From: Acidimicrobiia bacterium
Lineage (GTDB): Bacteria; Acidobacteriota; Terriglobia; Bryobacterales; Bryobacteraceae
Reading direction: 5' to 3'
NCBI GenBank assembly: GCA_016871315.1
Contig: VFZE01000043.1
Coordinates: 1 to 51,189 of the forward strand
DNA: 51,189 nucleotides
Below the pieces are notes generated by a model. It had not been told where the DNA came from, did no database searches, and saw nothing but the letters and a program-made list of their open reading frames with translations. Both the position numbers and the translations under genes were made by a program. This document shows positions 15,356-23,260 of this stretch, one piece after another; within the stretch, counting starts at the first letter, position 1, and each line of letters starts with the position of its first letter.

Positions 15356-16576
15356 ATGAAGCTTGTTCTCGGTGTAGGCGGCGGCATCGCGGCATACAAG
15401 GCGGCCGAACTGGCGCGCGCGCTAGGAGAGCGGGGCTGCGCGGTGCAGGTGGTGATGACGGACGCGGCGCAGCAGTTCATCACGCCGCTGACGTTTGCCG
15501 CTCTGACGCAGCGCAAGGTGATCACCAGCCTTTTCTCCGGCCAGACCAGCGAGGAGACGCTGGCGAGCGCCGTGGAGCACATCAGCGTGGCGCAGGAGAA
15601 CGAGATGCTGGTGGTGGCGCCGGCGACGGCGGATCTACTGGCGCGGTTCGCGCACGGACTGGCGGGGGATTTCCTGACAACGATGTACCTTGCCTTCACG
15701 GGGCCGGTGGTGCTGGCCCCGGCGATGAACACGAACATGTGGAACCATCCGGCGACGCGGGAGAACCTGCGCATCCTGGCGGAGCGTGGACATCACATCA
15801 TTGAGCCGGGAGATGGTCCGCTGGCGTGCGGAACCGTGGGTCCGGGCCGGCTGGCCGAGCCGGCGGTGATTGCCGACAGGGTTGTGTCCTTGGGCGTGGC
15901 AGCGGCGAGCCGGGATCTGGACGGCGAAACGGTATTGGTGACGGCGGGTCCGACGCAGGAGCTGCTGGACCCGGTGCGGTACATTTCCAACCGCTCCAGC
16001 GGGAAGATGGGATACGCGCTGGCGGAGGCGGCCGCACGGCGCGGCGCGCGGGTGATTCTGGTCTCCGGTCCTGTGAGTTTGCAGGCACCGGCGGGGGTGG
16101 AGGTGGTGCGTGTGCGCTCGGCGAAGGAGATGAGGGCGGCGGTGTTCGAACATCTGGAACAGGCCACGATCATCATCAAGTCGGCGGCGGTGGCCGATTA
16201 TCATCTGGAAAACGTGCCAAAGCAGAAGGGGAAGAAGACGGCGGCGCGGCTTTCGCTGGAGCTGTCGCCGACGCCGGACATTCTGGCCGAAGTGGGCCGG
16301 GTGAAGGGGGACCGGCTGTTGATCGGTTTCGCGGCGGAGACGGGGGACCTGCTGGCGGAGGCGCGGCGGAAGATGCAGACGAAGAATTGCGATATGGTGG
16401 TGGGCAACCTGGTGAACCAGGAGGGAATCGGGTTTGAATCGGAGGAGAACGAGGTGTCGTTGGTGTTGTCGACGGGCGAAACGGTGAAGCTGCCGCGGGC
16501 GCGGAAGACCGAAATTGCCGGGAAGATTTTCGACCAGTTGCTGAAACTGCGGCTTTCTCTCCACGCAGCCCGATGA
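15356..16576 (+). CDS. coaBC: Bifunctional PPC decarboxylase/PPC synthetase
   Basis: Two-domain coenzyme A enzyme (Dfp). The CoaC flavoprotein domain (1-~180) has GGGIAAYKAAELAR, the catalytic His in VEHISVAQ, the APAMNTNMW clamp and the CGTVGPGRLAEP Cys loop. The CoaB domain (~185-400) has VTAGPTQELLDPVRYISNRS, SSGKMGYALAEAAARRGA and a KSAAVADY stretch with the usual lysines. It joins cysteine to 4'-phosphopantothenate and decarboxylates the product. The stop overlaps the next start (ATGA). Confidence 0.95.
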   Translation: MKLVLGVGGGIAAYKAAELARALGERGCAVQVVMTDAAQQFITPLTFAALTQRKVITSLFSGQTSEETLASAVEHISVAQENEMLVVAPATADLLARFAHGLAGDFLTTMYLAFTGPVVLAPAMNTNMWNHPATRENLRILAERGHHIIEPGDGPLACGTVGPGRLAEPAVIADRVVSLGVAAASRDLDGETVLVTAGPTQELLDPVRYISNRSSGKMGYALAEAAARRGARVILVSGPVSLQAPAGVEVVRVRSAKEMRAAVFEHLEQATIIIKSAAVADYHLENVPKQKGKKTAARLSLELSPTPDILAEVGRVKGDRLLIGFAAETGDLLAEARRKMQTKNCDMVVGNLVNQEGIGFESEENEVSLVLSTGETVKLPRARKTEIAGKIFDQLLKLRLSLHAAR

Positions 16577-17319
16577 ACCAGGACGCCTTGCGCGAGCTGC
16601 TCGGGTTCTATCGCGACCTGGGCGTGAAGGAGCTGTACGCACCGCAATCGCTGCCCGCACCGCCACTTCCCGGAAAGACAACCATTGCCGCTATGCCGAA
16701 AGAGCCACCACCGCTGCTGCCCGTACTGCCGTCATTAGCCCCGGAAGGGGACACGATGGAGAGAATCCGCGAGGATATCGGAGATTGCACCCGGTGCCGG
16801 CTGCATCAAGGACGGAACAAGATCGTATTCGGCTCCGGGAACGAGAAATCGCCGCTCGTGTTTGTGGGAGAAGGCCCGGGCGCCGATGAGGACGCGCAGG
16901 GCCTGCCCTTTGTGGGCCGCGCCGGGCAGTTGCTGACGCAGATGATCGAAGGGACTGCCGGCAAGGAAGGAATTCCGATAAAGCGTAGCGATGTATATAT
17001 CTGCAACGTGGTGAAGTGCCGGCCCCCGGAGAATCGTACGCCGGAGCCGGATGAGATGCAGACGTGCGGGCAGTTTCTGTTCCGGCAGCTGCTGGTAATC
17101 CAGCCGATGGCGATTTGCGCGCTGGGATCGACGGCAGCCAAGGCGCTGCTGGGCACACGCGACGGGGTGATGAAGCTGCGCGGGAAATGGCATCGCTGGC
17201 GCGAGATTCCGGTGATGGTGACCTATCATCCTTCGTATTTGCTGCGGCCATACAATCAGAACGCCAAGCGGGAAGCGTGGGAGGATTTGAAGAAGGTGCT
17301 GCACCAGGTTTATGACTAG
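16573..17319 (+). CDS. Family 4 uracil-DNA glycosylase
   Basis: The Fe-S type family 4 UDG fold: Cys pair CTRCRLHQGRN, water-activating motif FVGEGPGADEDAQGLPFVG, mid motif YICNVVKCRPPENRTP, a further Cys in MQTCGQFLF, and the C-terminal HPSYLLR. It removes uracil from DNA as the first step of base excision. A ~65-residue proline-rich N-terminal extension precedes the domain, which is common in such proteins. It overlaps coaBC by 4 bp and tmk by 8 bp. Family 4 members with this extension have sometimes been annotated as DNA-polymerase-related; the motifs here support the glycosylase. Confidence 0.9.
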   Translation: MNQDALRELLGFYRDLGVKELYAPQSLPAPPLPGKTTIAAMPKEPPPLLPVLPSLAPEGDTMERIREDIGDCTRCRLHQGRNKIVFGSGNEKSPLVFVGEGPGADEDAQGLPFVGRAGQLLTQMIEGTAGKEGIPIKRSDVYICNVVKCRPPENRTPEPDEMQTCGQFLFRQLLVIQPMAICALGSTAAKALLGTRDGVMKLRGKWHRWREIPVMVTYHPSYLLRPYNQNAKREAWEDLKKVLHQVYD

Positions 17320-17974
17320 GCGCGGCGGGCTGTTCATCACGTTCGAAGGGACCGACGGAAGCGGGAAGACTACGCAGATCCGGCTGTTGCGGGAGCGGCT
17401 CATGCGGGAAGGCTACGAGGTGGTGGAAACGGCCGAACCCGGTGGGCCGCCGATCGGGGTGCAGATAAGGCGGATTCTGCTCGACCCGGCGAACCAGGAG
17501 CTGGACCCGCGCGCGGAGTTGCTGCTCTACTTCGCCTCGCGCGCGCAGAACGTAGCCGAGTGCATCGTGCCGGCGCTTAAGGCGGGTAAGGTTGTCGTGT
17601 GCGACCGGTTCACGGATTCGACGGTGGTGTATCAGGGGGCCGGGCGTGGACTGGGCCAGGAGGTGGTGGAAGCGCTGCATCAGGTGGCCTGCGGCACGCT
17701 CCAGCCGGATATCACGCTCTACCTCGACATCGATCTGGAAACGAGCCTCGATCGTGCCCGGCAGAGGAATGAGTCGCAAGCAGGTCCGGCCGAATCGCGC
17801 ATGGACGACCAATCGGTAGAGTTCCACCGTGCGGTGCGCGACGGGTATCTCAAACTGGCCGCGCGGGAGCCGGGCCGGGTGCGGGTGATCGATGCCGGCC
17901 ACGATGCGGCCACTGTGGAGCAGGCGATCTGGGAGCAGGTGGCGCCGCTATTGGAGACCGCGCGTGTTCGATAA
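17312..17974 (+). CDS. tmk: Thymidylate kinase
   Basis: dTMP + ATP to dTDP + ADP. P-loop FEGTDGSGKTTQ at residues 8-19, dTMP site TAEPGGPPIG, DR motif VVCDRFTDSTVVYQGAGRG, and the lid region with Arg (RARQRNE). 220 aa, full length. It overlaps the upstream UDG by 8 bp and the likely GTG start of holB by 11 bp, so the tmk-holB pairing seen in many bacteria is preserved. Confidence 0.93.
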   Translation: MTRRGGLFITFEGTDGSGKTTQIRLLRERLMREGYEVVETAEPGGPPIGVQIRRILLDPANQELDPRAELLLYFASRAQNVAECIVPALKAGKVVVCDRFTDSTVVYQGAGRGLGQEVVEALHQVACGTLQPDITLYLDIDLETSLDRARQRNESQAGPAESRMDDQSVEFHRAVRDGYLKLAAREPGRVRVIDAGHDAATVEQAIWEQVAPLLETARVR

Positions 17975-19001
17975 CTTTGTCGGCAACAGGGAGGCTGCCG
18001 GAACCCTGGGGAGGATGATCGAGGCGGGGCGCATTCCACAAACCATTTTGCTGGACGGGCCGGAGGGAGTGGGCAAGGCGACGCTGGCCAGGCGCTTTGC
18101 CGCGAGGCTGCTGGGCGGCGCCGAGCGGATCGAGCAGGATGACCAAAGCCTCAGCCACAACATGAGCTTTGTGGAAGAGCGGGAGAAACTGCCGTCGGAC
18201 AAGCGCGCCGATGACCCGCTGCTGTTTGCGACGCATCCGGATTTTGTCACCTTTCCGCCTGACGGACCGCTGCGGCAGATTTCGATTCAGCAGATGCGTT
18301 TGCTGAAGCAACGGGCGCAGTACGGGCCGTTGAGCGGGAACTGGCGTGTGTTTCTGCTTGACGGGATTGACCGGGCCAATGAGCAGGCGGCGAATTCCCT
18401 GCTGAAGACGCTGGAGGAGCCGCCTGGCTACTTGATACTCCTATTGACAGCGGAGAATCCGTACGATCTGCTGCCGACGATCCGGTCGCGGGCGGTGCCG
18501 GTGAGGCTGGCGCCGTTGAGCGCGGAGGAGATGAAGGAGTTCGCTCGCCTGCGCGGTCTGGACAACGCTGCGCGGAGAATCGCGTTGGCGGCGGGGCGGC
18601 CGGGTGTGGCGTTGTCGCTCGACCTGGAGGAATACGACAAGCGGCGGCAGGCGATGTGTGCGCTGATTGAGGTGGCCGCCGGCGTAGAGCAGTTTCCGGT
18701 GTGGGCGGGGTACGCGGAAAAACTGGCGCAGGCGCGATCGGAGAAGCTGGAACCGTATTTAAAGGTGCTGTACCTGCTCTTGGAGGATCTGCTGCACACG
18801 CGGGAGAGGGCCGGGGATCTCCGCAATCCGGACCTCGGTCAGTGGATGGAAAGGCTGTCCGGAAGCGTGAGTTTTCAGTGGATCAGGCAGGCCGTGCGGC
18901 AGACCGATGAGCTGGTGCAGCTGCTGCGGCGGAACATTCACAAGAACATCGCGCTGGACGCGCTGGTGATCCGGCTGCGCGATTTGGCGCGGGTTGCCTG
19001 A
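17964..19001 (+). CDS. holB: DNA polymerase III delta-prime subunit
   Basis: Clamp-loader AAA+ protein with a P-loop-like DGPEGVGKATLARRFA and a sensor region with the partner interface (IDRANEQAANSLLKTLEEPP). The FPPDGPLRQISIQQMRLL segment is typical of bacterial delta-prime. The start GTG 17964 gives VFDNFVGN, the usual family N-terminus; the longer reading into tmk does not look homologous. No zinc-binding Cys cluster is visible, as in some phyla. It works with delta and tau/gamma to load the sliding clamp. Confidence 0.85.
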   Translation: MFDNFVGNREAAGTLGRMIEAGRIPQTILLDGPEGVGKATLARRFAARLLGGAERIEQDDQSLSHNMSFVEEREKLPSDKRADDPLLFATHPDFVTFPPDGPLRQISIQQMRLLKQRAQYGPLSGNWRVFLLDGIDRANEQAANSLLKTLEEPPGYLILLLTAENPYDLLPTIRSRAVPVRLAPLSAEEMKEFARLRGLDNAARRIALAAGRPGVALSLDLEEYDKRRQAMCALIEVAAGVEQFPVWAGYAEKLAQARSEKLEPYLKVLYLLLEDLLHTRERAGDLRNPDLGQWMERLSGSVSFQWIRQAVRQTDELVQLLRRNIHKNIALDALVIRLRDLARVA

Positions 19002-19120
19002 GCCTGCCGGTTATGGTATCCATAGAGCAGATCCGCAAATAATAAACCCTCGGCAGGAGATCGCAAACAGCAAAATTTTGTGTGCCGGGGGAATCTGCAT
19101 TAAGAAGAAGGAGCGCCGTT

Positions 19121-19417
19121 GTGGAGGCAGCCAACCGTAAGTTGATCCGTCCGTCTTTTAACGAACTCAAAGAGAAAATGGAAGCAAAGCGTACCCAGAA
19201 AAAGAGTCCCCCGCCCGAGTTCACCAACGCCGAGAATTTTTATTACGTGAAGCAGATGCAGCTGAAGACGCCGATGGTGGTGGTGCTTCAGGATGGCGAG
19301 ACTTTGCATGGAGTGATCGAGTGGTACGACAAGTGCTGCTTGAAGATCAACCGGGAAGTGGGACCGAACCTGCTGGTCTACAAGCCAAGCATCAAGTACA
19401 TGTACAAGGACGAGTAG
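19121..19417 (+). CDS. hfq: Acidobacterial Hfq-like RNA chaperone
   Basis: The C-terminal ~65 residues are an Sm domain: ENFYYVKQMQLKTPMVVVLQDGETLHGVIEWYD (Sm1) and NREVGPNLLVYKPSIKYMYK (Sm2, with the K-S/H-like positions changed). Hfq forms hexamers that pair sRNAs with mRNAs. A basic N-terminal extension of ~30 residues (RKLIRPSFNELKEKMEAKR) is unusual compared with enterobacterial Hfq. GTG 19121 is preferred to GTG 19082 because AAGAAGGAG at 19105-19113 gives a good ribosome site. A 119-bp untranslated gap from holB separates it from the operon upstream. Confidence 0.8.
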   Translation: MEAANRKLIRPSFNELKEKMEAKRTQKKSPPPEFTNAENFYYVKQMQLKTPMVVVLQDGETLHGVIEWYDKCCLKINREVGPNLLVYKPSIKYMYKDE

Positions 19418-19418
19418 T

Positions 19419-19913
19419 TCAGTCCCGTTTGAGAGCTCGTTCTTTGAGTTGCAGGCGATAGGCGCGGCGTTCGCCTGCTTCGCTGTGGCGTCGTTTTTCC
19501 TCTTCCGTTTCCGGAATCACCTGAGGCAGGACGATTCTGTTGCCGTCGCGGCTGAGAGCGACGAAGGTGAGGTATGCCGAGGAGATGTGGTCGATCTCAC
19601 CGTTGCGGAGATCCTCAACCCAAACCTTGACGCCCACTTCCATGGACGTGCGGAAGACGCGGTTGACGCTGGATTTCAGCACGACGAGCTGGCCGATTTT
19701 TACCGGGCGCAGGAAGGTCATGTAATCGACCGAAGCCGTGACGATGGGGGATCTGGCATGCCGGGCGGCCGCAAGCGAGCCCGCGAGGTCGACATACTGC
19801 ATGAGTTTGCCGCCGAAGAGAGTGCCAAGGGAATTGGCGTCATTGGGGAGAGTGAGTTCGGAGTACTCCGAGACGGAGTCGCGTACCGGCTTTGGGGGAG
19901 GGGCTTCTTCCAC
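19419..19913 (-). CDS. Acyl-CoA thioesterase, hotdog fold
   Basis: A YciA/BACH-like hotdog thioesterase. The signature NDANSLGTLFGGKLMQYVDLAG has the catalytic Asp/Asn-rich start and GG loop. HARSPIVTASVDYMTFLRPVKIG and a VGVKVWVEDLRNGE strand follow, with the C-terminal VALSRDGN. It hydrolyses acyl-CoA in the cytoplasm; chain length is not deducible. It is convergent with hfq, with only one base between the stops. The C-terminal tail is charged and helical. Confidence 0.85.
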   Translation of the reverse strand: MEEAPPPKPVRDSVSEYSELTLPNDANSLGTLFGGKLMQYVDLAGSLAAARHARSPIVTASVDYMTFLRPVKIGQLVVLKSSVNRVFRTSMEVGVKVWVEDLRNGEIDHISSAYLTFVALSRDGNRIVLPQVIPETEEEKRRHSEAGERRAYRLQLKERALKRD

Positions 19914-20006
19914 CAGATCAGAATAACAACTTAGCGGCGAGCGGCCCGGGAAAGAGTTTTCCGAGCGGTGTATACTAGCGTTCCGCGGCCCCGAAGGGGA
20001 TCAACC

Positions 20007-21594
20007 TTGAACCTCTCTCCATCCATCATCAAGATCGTTCTGTGTGCCGCCGCATTCCTCCTGCACGCCGGTGTGGTGATGAAGATGTCGCCGACCGCGG
20101 ATGAACGCGATCACTACCTGTATGGAATGCGGGTGATCTCCGGGGATACCAGCCGCGTGCGGCAGCAGGACGATTCCAAGATGCCGGTTTCGGCGCTCAA
20201 TGCCGCCGCCGGGATGGCGTCGCGTGGATGGGAGCGGCTCGTCGAGCCGCTGCATGCGGCACGAATGGTGACGGTTCTGTTTTCCCTCGGGCTGATGATG
20301 CTGACCGCAAGATGGAGCGAGGAGTTGTACGGACCGGCGGCGGGCGTGTTGGCCTGTGTCTTGTATGCTCTGTCTCCGCAAATGCTGGCGCATGGCACTT
20401 TGATCACCACGGACCTCTATCAGGCACTCGCGGTGGTGGCGGTGGCGTACACGCATTGGCGTTGGGCACGAAGCTGGAGCGCGAAGCGCGGGGTGGCGGC
20501 GGGGCTGGTGTGGGAGTGTCGCTGTTGGCCAAGTACAGTAGCATTTTGCTGTTTCCCATAGCCGGGCTAATGGTGCTGCCGGCCTTGGCGGCCTTTGTTC
20601 GGGAAAAAGGGTGGGAGGCGGCATGGCGTCCGGTGAGGGTTTACGCACTGACCGCCGCGGCGGCTACGTTGTGCTCGGTGAATGCCGGTTACTTGCTACG
20701 GGACACCGGACAGTCTCTCCGTGAATATCCGTTCCGGACGGCGGGGTTTCAGCGGTTGGCGGAGTTGCCACTGCTGGGAGCCATTCCGCTGCCGCTGCCA
20801 AGCCCCTTTTTGGATGGCATTGATTTGTCGAACTACCATGAGCAGACGGGTCTGAATGCGGGCAATATCTATCTGCTGGGAGAACTGCGGTCGCTGGATG
20901 ATCCCACGTTCCGGCCATTTTATTCCTACTTCGCGGTGACGTGTTTAAGGAGCCGCTGGCGATGCAGATTCTGTTCCTGGTGGCGCTTGTGCTGCTGTGC
21001 CGGGCGGCCAGGAGAGAGGAATGGACGAAAGGGGTATGGGAGGGCTGGTACCTGCTGGTGCCGGTGGCGACGTACGGGGCCTATTTTTCCTTTTTGTACC
21101 GTACGCAGCTTGGACTGCGGTACCTGTTGCTGATGTTTCCCCTATCGATCATCGTGACCTCGCGGCTTGCGCTTGGGTGGGGGAAGCTGAGCCGGGCACG
21201 GAAACTGGCAATCGCGGCGGCGGTGGGATACATGGCAGTTTCGGTCGCGAGTTACTATCCGCACATGATTCCCTATACGAATGAGCTGGTGAGGGAGAAA
21301 AAGGATGCCTGGAAACTGTTCGCGGACAGCAATCTGAGTTGGCTCCAGGATTACTGGGAAGTGGACAGATTCCTGCGGGCGCACCCGGAGACGATACTGA
21401 ACCCATCACGGCCTGTGGCGGGGAAGATCGTAGTGGATGCAAACATGTTGACGGGGATCGTCAAGGAAACAGAGTTTTCCTGGCTGCGGGAGAATTTCGA
21501 GCCGGTGTCGCATGTTGGCTACGGGCATCTGCTGTTTGAGATTCCGGCGGAGGAGTTGAGCCGGAAATTGCCGCTGGAGTCTGCGCCGCGCTGA
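20007..21594 (+). pseudogene. Membrane glycosyltransferase (GT39/PMT-like), two frameshifts
   Basis: Three reading frames in succession read as one protein. Part 1 (20007 to ~20510) has a first membrane helix, the catalytic-type ADERDHYLYGM loop, and helices up to RGVAAGLV. Part 2 (~20511 to ~20940) continues with GVSLLAKYSSILLFPIAG and LSNYHEQTGLNAGNIYLLGE. Part 3 (~20941-21594) has FKEPLAMQILFLVALVLL, further helices and a C-terminal soluble tail. Together about 525 residues match the dolichyl-phosphate-mannose-type mannosyltransferase architecture. Both shifts equal loss of one base, near 20510 and 20940. Either the gene is dead or the assembly lacks two bases. The TTG 20007 start has AAGGGGA before it. 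Confidence 0.7.
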
Positions 21595-21683
21595 AGTGGG
21601 TACCAGTACGGTGCGGGGGCAGTAATAGGCGGGTCAGGTGATGGCTTCCGGCAGGAATGCGGCCTACGATGGGGGTGGCCCAC

Positions 21684-22190
21684 ATGAACCCGTTGCGAAA
21701 GCTGAGAGTGTTATTTGTCTGTGTTGGAAATTCCTGCCGTAGTCAGATGGCGGAGGCGTTCGCACGGGCCTATGGGACCGATGTGCTGGAGGCAGAAAGC
21801 GCGGGGTTGCAGCCGGCGCGCAGAGTGTCCAGGCGCACGAGGGCCGTGCTGCGGGAGCGGGGCGTGCCGACGACGGGGCAGTTTGCAAAAGCGCTGGACG
21901 AGGTGCATCTAGGACGGTTCGATCTAGTAGTGAACCTGACTGTGTTCGAGCTGCCGGACGGAGTGAAGCTACCAGTGCGTGATTGGCCGGTGGGGGATCC
22001 GAGCCGCAAGCAGATCACGTTATACCAGCAGACGGCGGACAAGATCGAGCACATGGTGCAGGAGCTGATTGAAGAACTGCGGTGGCTGAGGGGGAATTGG
22101 GCGGTTCCCAACGTGCAACCCGTGTTGTTGGCGCCACCGCGGCCCCTGTACGCGCTGAGGCAGCGCGCGGCCAGTTGCCCGCAAATGTGA
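21684..22190 (+). CDS. Low-molecular-weight phosphatase/arsenate reductase-like
   Basis: The P-loop CVGNSCRSQ at the N-terminus is the CX5R(S) of the low-MW tyrosine phosphatase fold, here in the VGNSCRSQMAEAFAR form common to ArsC-type reductases and phosphatases. The catalytic acid region DWPVGDPS is present. Activity could be on protein phosphotyrosine or arsenate; nothing else in the window suggests arsenic resistance. ATG 21684 begins the typical strand; ATG 21657 would add nine residues. The last ~30 residues (VQPVLLAPPRPLYALRQRAA) extend beyond the fold and look unlike the family, possibly read-through into a formerly non-coding tail. Confidence 0.75.
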   Translation: MNPLRKLRVLFVCVGNSCRSQMAEAFARAYGTDVLEAESAGLQPARRVSRRTRAVLRERGVPTTGQFAKALDEVHLGRFDLVVNLTVFELPDGVKLPVRDWPVGDPSRKQITLYQQTADKIEHMVQELIEELRWLRGNWAVPNVQPVLLAPPRPLYALRQRAASCPQM

Positions 22191-22207
22191 TCCACCACGG
22201 CCCTAAA

Positions 22208-22226
22208 GGCGGTGTTGCAGACCGCC
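22208..22226. repeat. Small hairpin between phosphatase and beta-helix genes
   Basis: GGCGGT (22208-22213) pairs with ACCGCC (22221-22226) across a 7-base loop. No T-run follows, so it is at best a weak terminator or mRNA structure ahead of the next gene. Confidence 0.3.
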
Positions 22227-22255
22227 GATGGTAGGGATTGTGGCGGACCACGCCG

Positions 22256-23260
22256 ATGCGGATTCGTGAATTGGAGAAATTCGAGCAGCAGGCCAGGGCG
22301 ATCCTGACGCTGCTGCCGCCGGTGGGACGGACACCGCAAGTCATTGAGCATATGGGCGGGCGGATTGTTGTGGCCGACTACGTGGATTGCCCGGCAGGGT
22401 TCCATTTGCGCGAGTCGCTGGTGGTTCGCGGGAGATTTGCGTGCGGTACCGGTTCGATTTTTGCGGGGCCGGTGTATTGCGGGGGCGATTTCTCGGCGGG
22501 CAAGGGATCACGATTTGAGGCCGTGTCGGCGGGCGGGCGCATGACGCTGGGGCCAGGGGTTCGGGTGGAGCAAGTGGCCCACAGCCGGCGGCAGATGGAG
22601 CTTCGAGCAGGGGCGTGGGTTGGGGAGGCAGTGTCGGAGGAAGGGATCCGGTTGGGGCAGGAAGCCGGCGGCGGAAGGCTATTCGCACCTGAGATGGAGA
22701 CGTTGGGAAGGCTGGCGGAATTGGATGAAGGCCCGCCGGTTTCCAGCTACTACGAGCTGGGGCCTCCACATGCGGGCGGTGCGGCAGGGTTAGATGGGGC
22801 GGCGGGTTTCCGGCGCGGATGGCTGTCGGCGCTGGGGGAGGAGACGTGGGTTTACGAAGGGAACCTGAACCTGCGGCTGCCTCTGCTGCTGCGGGCGAAG
22901 CTGGTGGTGCGCGGGTGGTTTCGATGCGTGGCGGGCAGTCTGCTGGAAGAGGACGTCAAGAGCGGCGGAACGCTGCATGTGGGCGCGGGGTCGATTTGCC
23001 GGGGTGACCTGATTTCGCTCAGCGGGCTCACGCTGGATGAGGGGTGCCTGTTTGCCGGGAGGCTGAAGGCGCGCGGGGAGTTGCGGCTTTGCGCCGGAGT
23101 GCGCGGTTTCCGGCGGGACGGCCCTGTAGAGGTCGCCTCCGGCGCGGCGGCTATTCTGGAGCCGAACGTCGTGGTGCGCGGACGGTTAAGCGCGGGCGCG
23201 GGAGTGCGGCAGCAGATGGCGGAGGCCGGGAGCGGGCTGGATCAACTGCGAAGCGGCTAG
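22256..23260 (+). CDS. Bactofilin-like beta-helix repeat protein
   Basis: The protein is a series of short strand-turn repeats with alternating hydrophobics and G/V-rich turns: LRESLVVRGRFACGTGSIFAG, VYCGGDFSAGKGSRFEAVSA, LRAKLVVRGWFRCVAGSLLEED, SGGTLHVGAGSICRGDLISL and ARGELRLCAGVRGF. This is the pattern of bactofilin/polymer-forming cytoskeletal right-handed beta-helices, but with two blocks separated by a ~100-residue linker, longer than a classical bactofilin. No signal peptide. ATG 22256 is preferred to TTG 22238. Its last 4 bases overlap the stop of the convergent sulfatase gene. A scaffold or surface-polymer role is an inference. Confidence 0.6.
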   Translation: MRIRELEKFEQQARAILTLLPPVGRTPQVIEHMGGRIVVADYVDCPAGFHLRESLVVRGRFACGTGSIFAGPVYCGGDFSAGKGSRFEAVSAGGRMTLGPGVRVEQVAHSRRQMELRAGAWVGEAVSEEGIRLGQEAGGGRLFAPEMETLGRLAELDEGPPVSSYYELGPPHAGGAAGLDGAAGFRRGWLSALGEETWVYEGNLNLRLPLLLRAKLVVRGWFRCVAGSLLEEDVKSGGTLHVGAGSICRGDLISLSGLTLDEGCLFAGRLKARGELRLCAGVRGFRRDGPVEVASGAAAILEPNVVVRGRLSAGAGVRQQMAEAGSGLDQLRSG

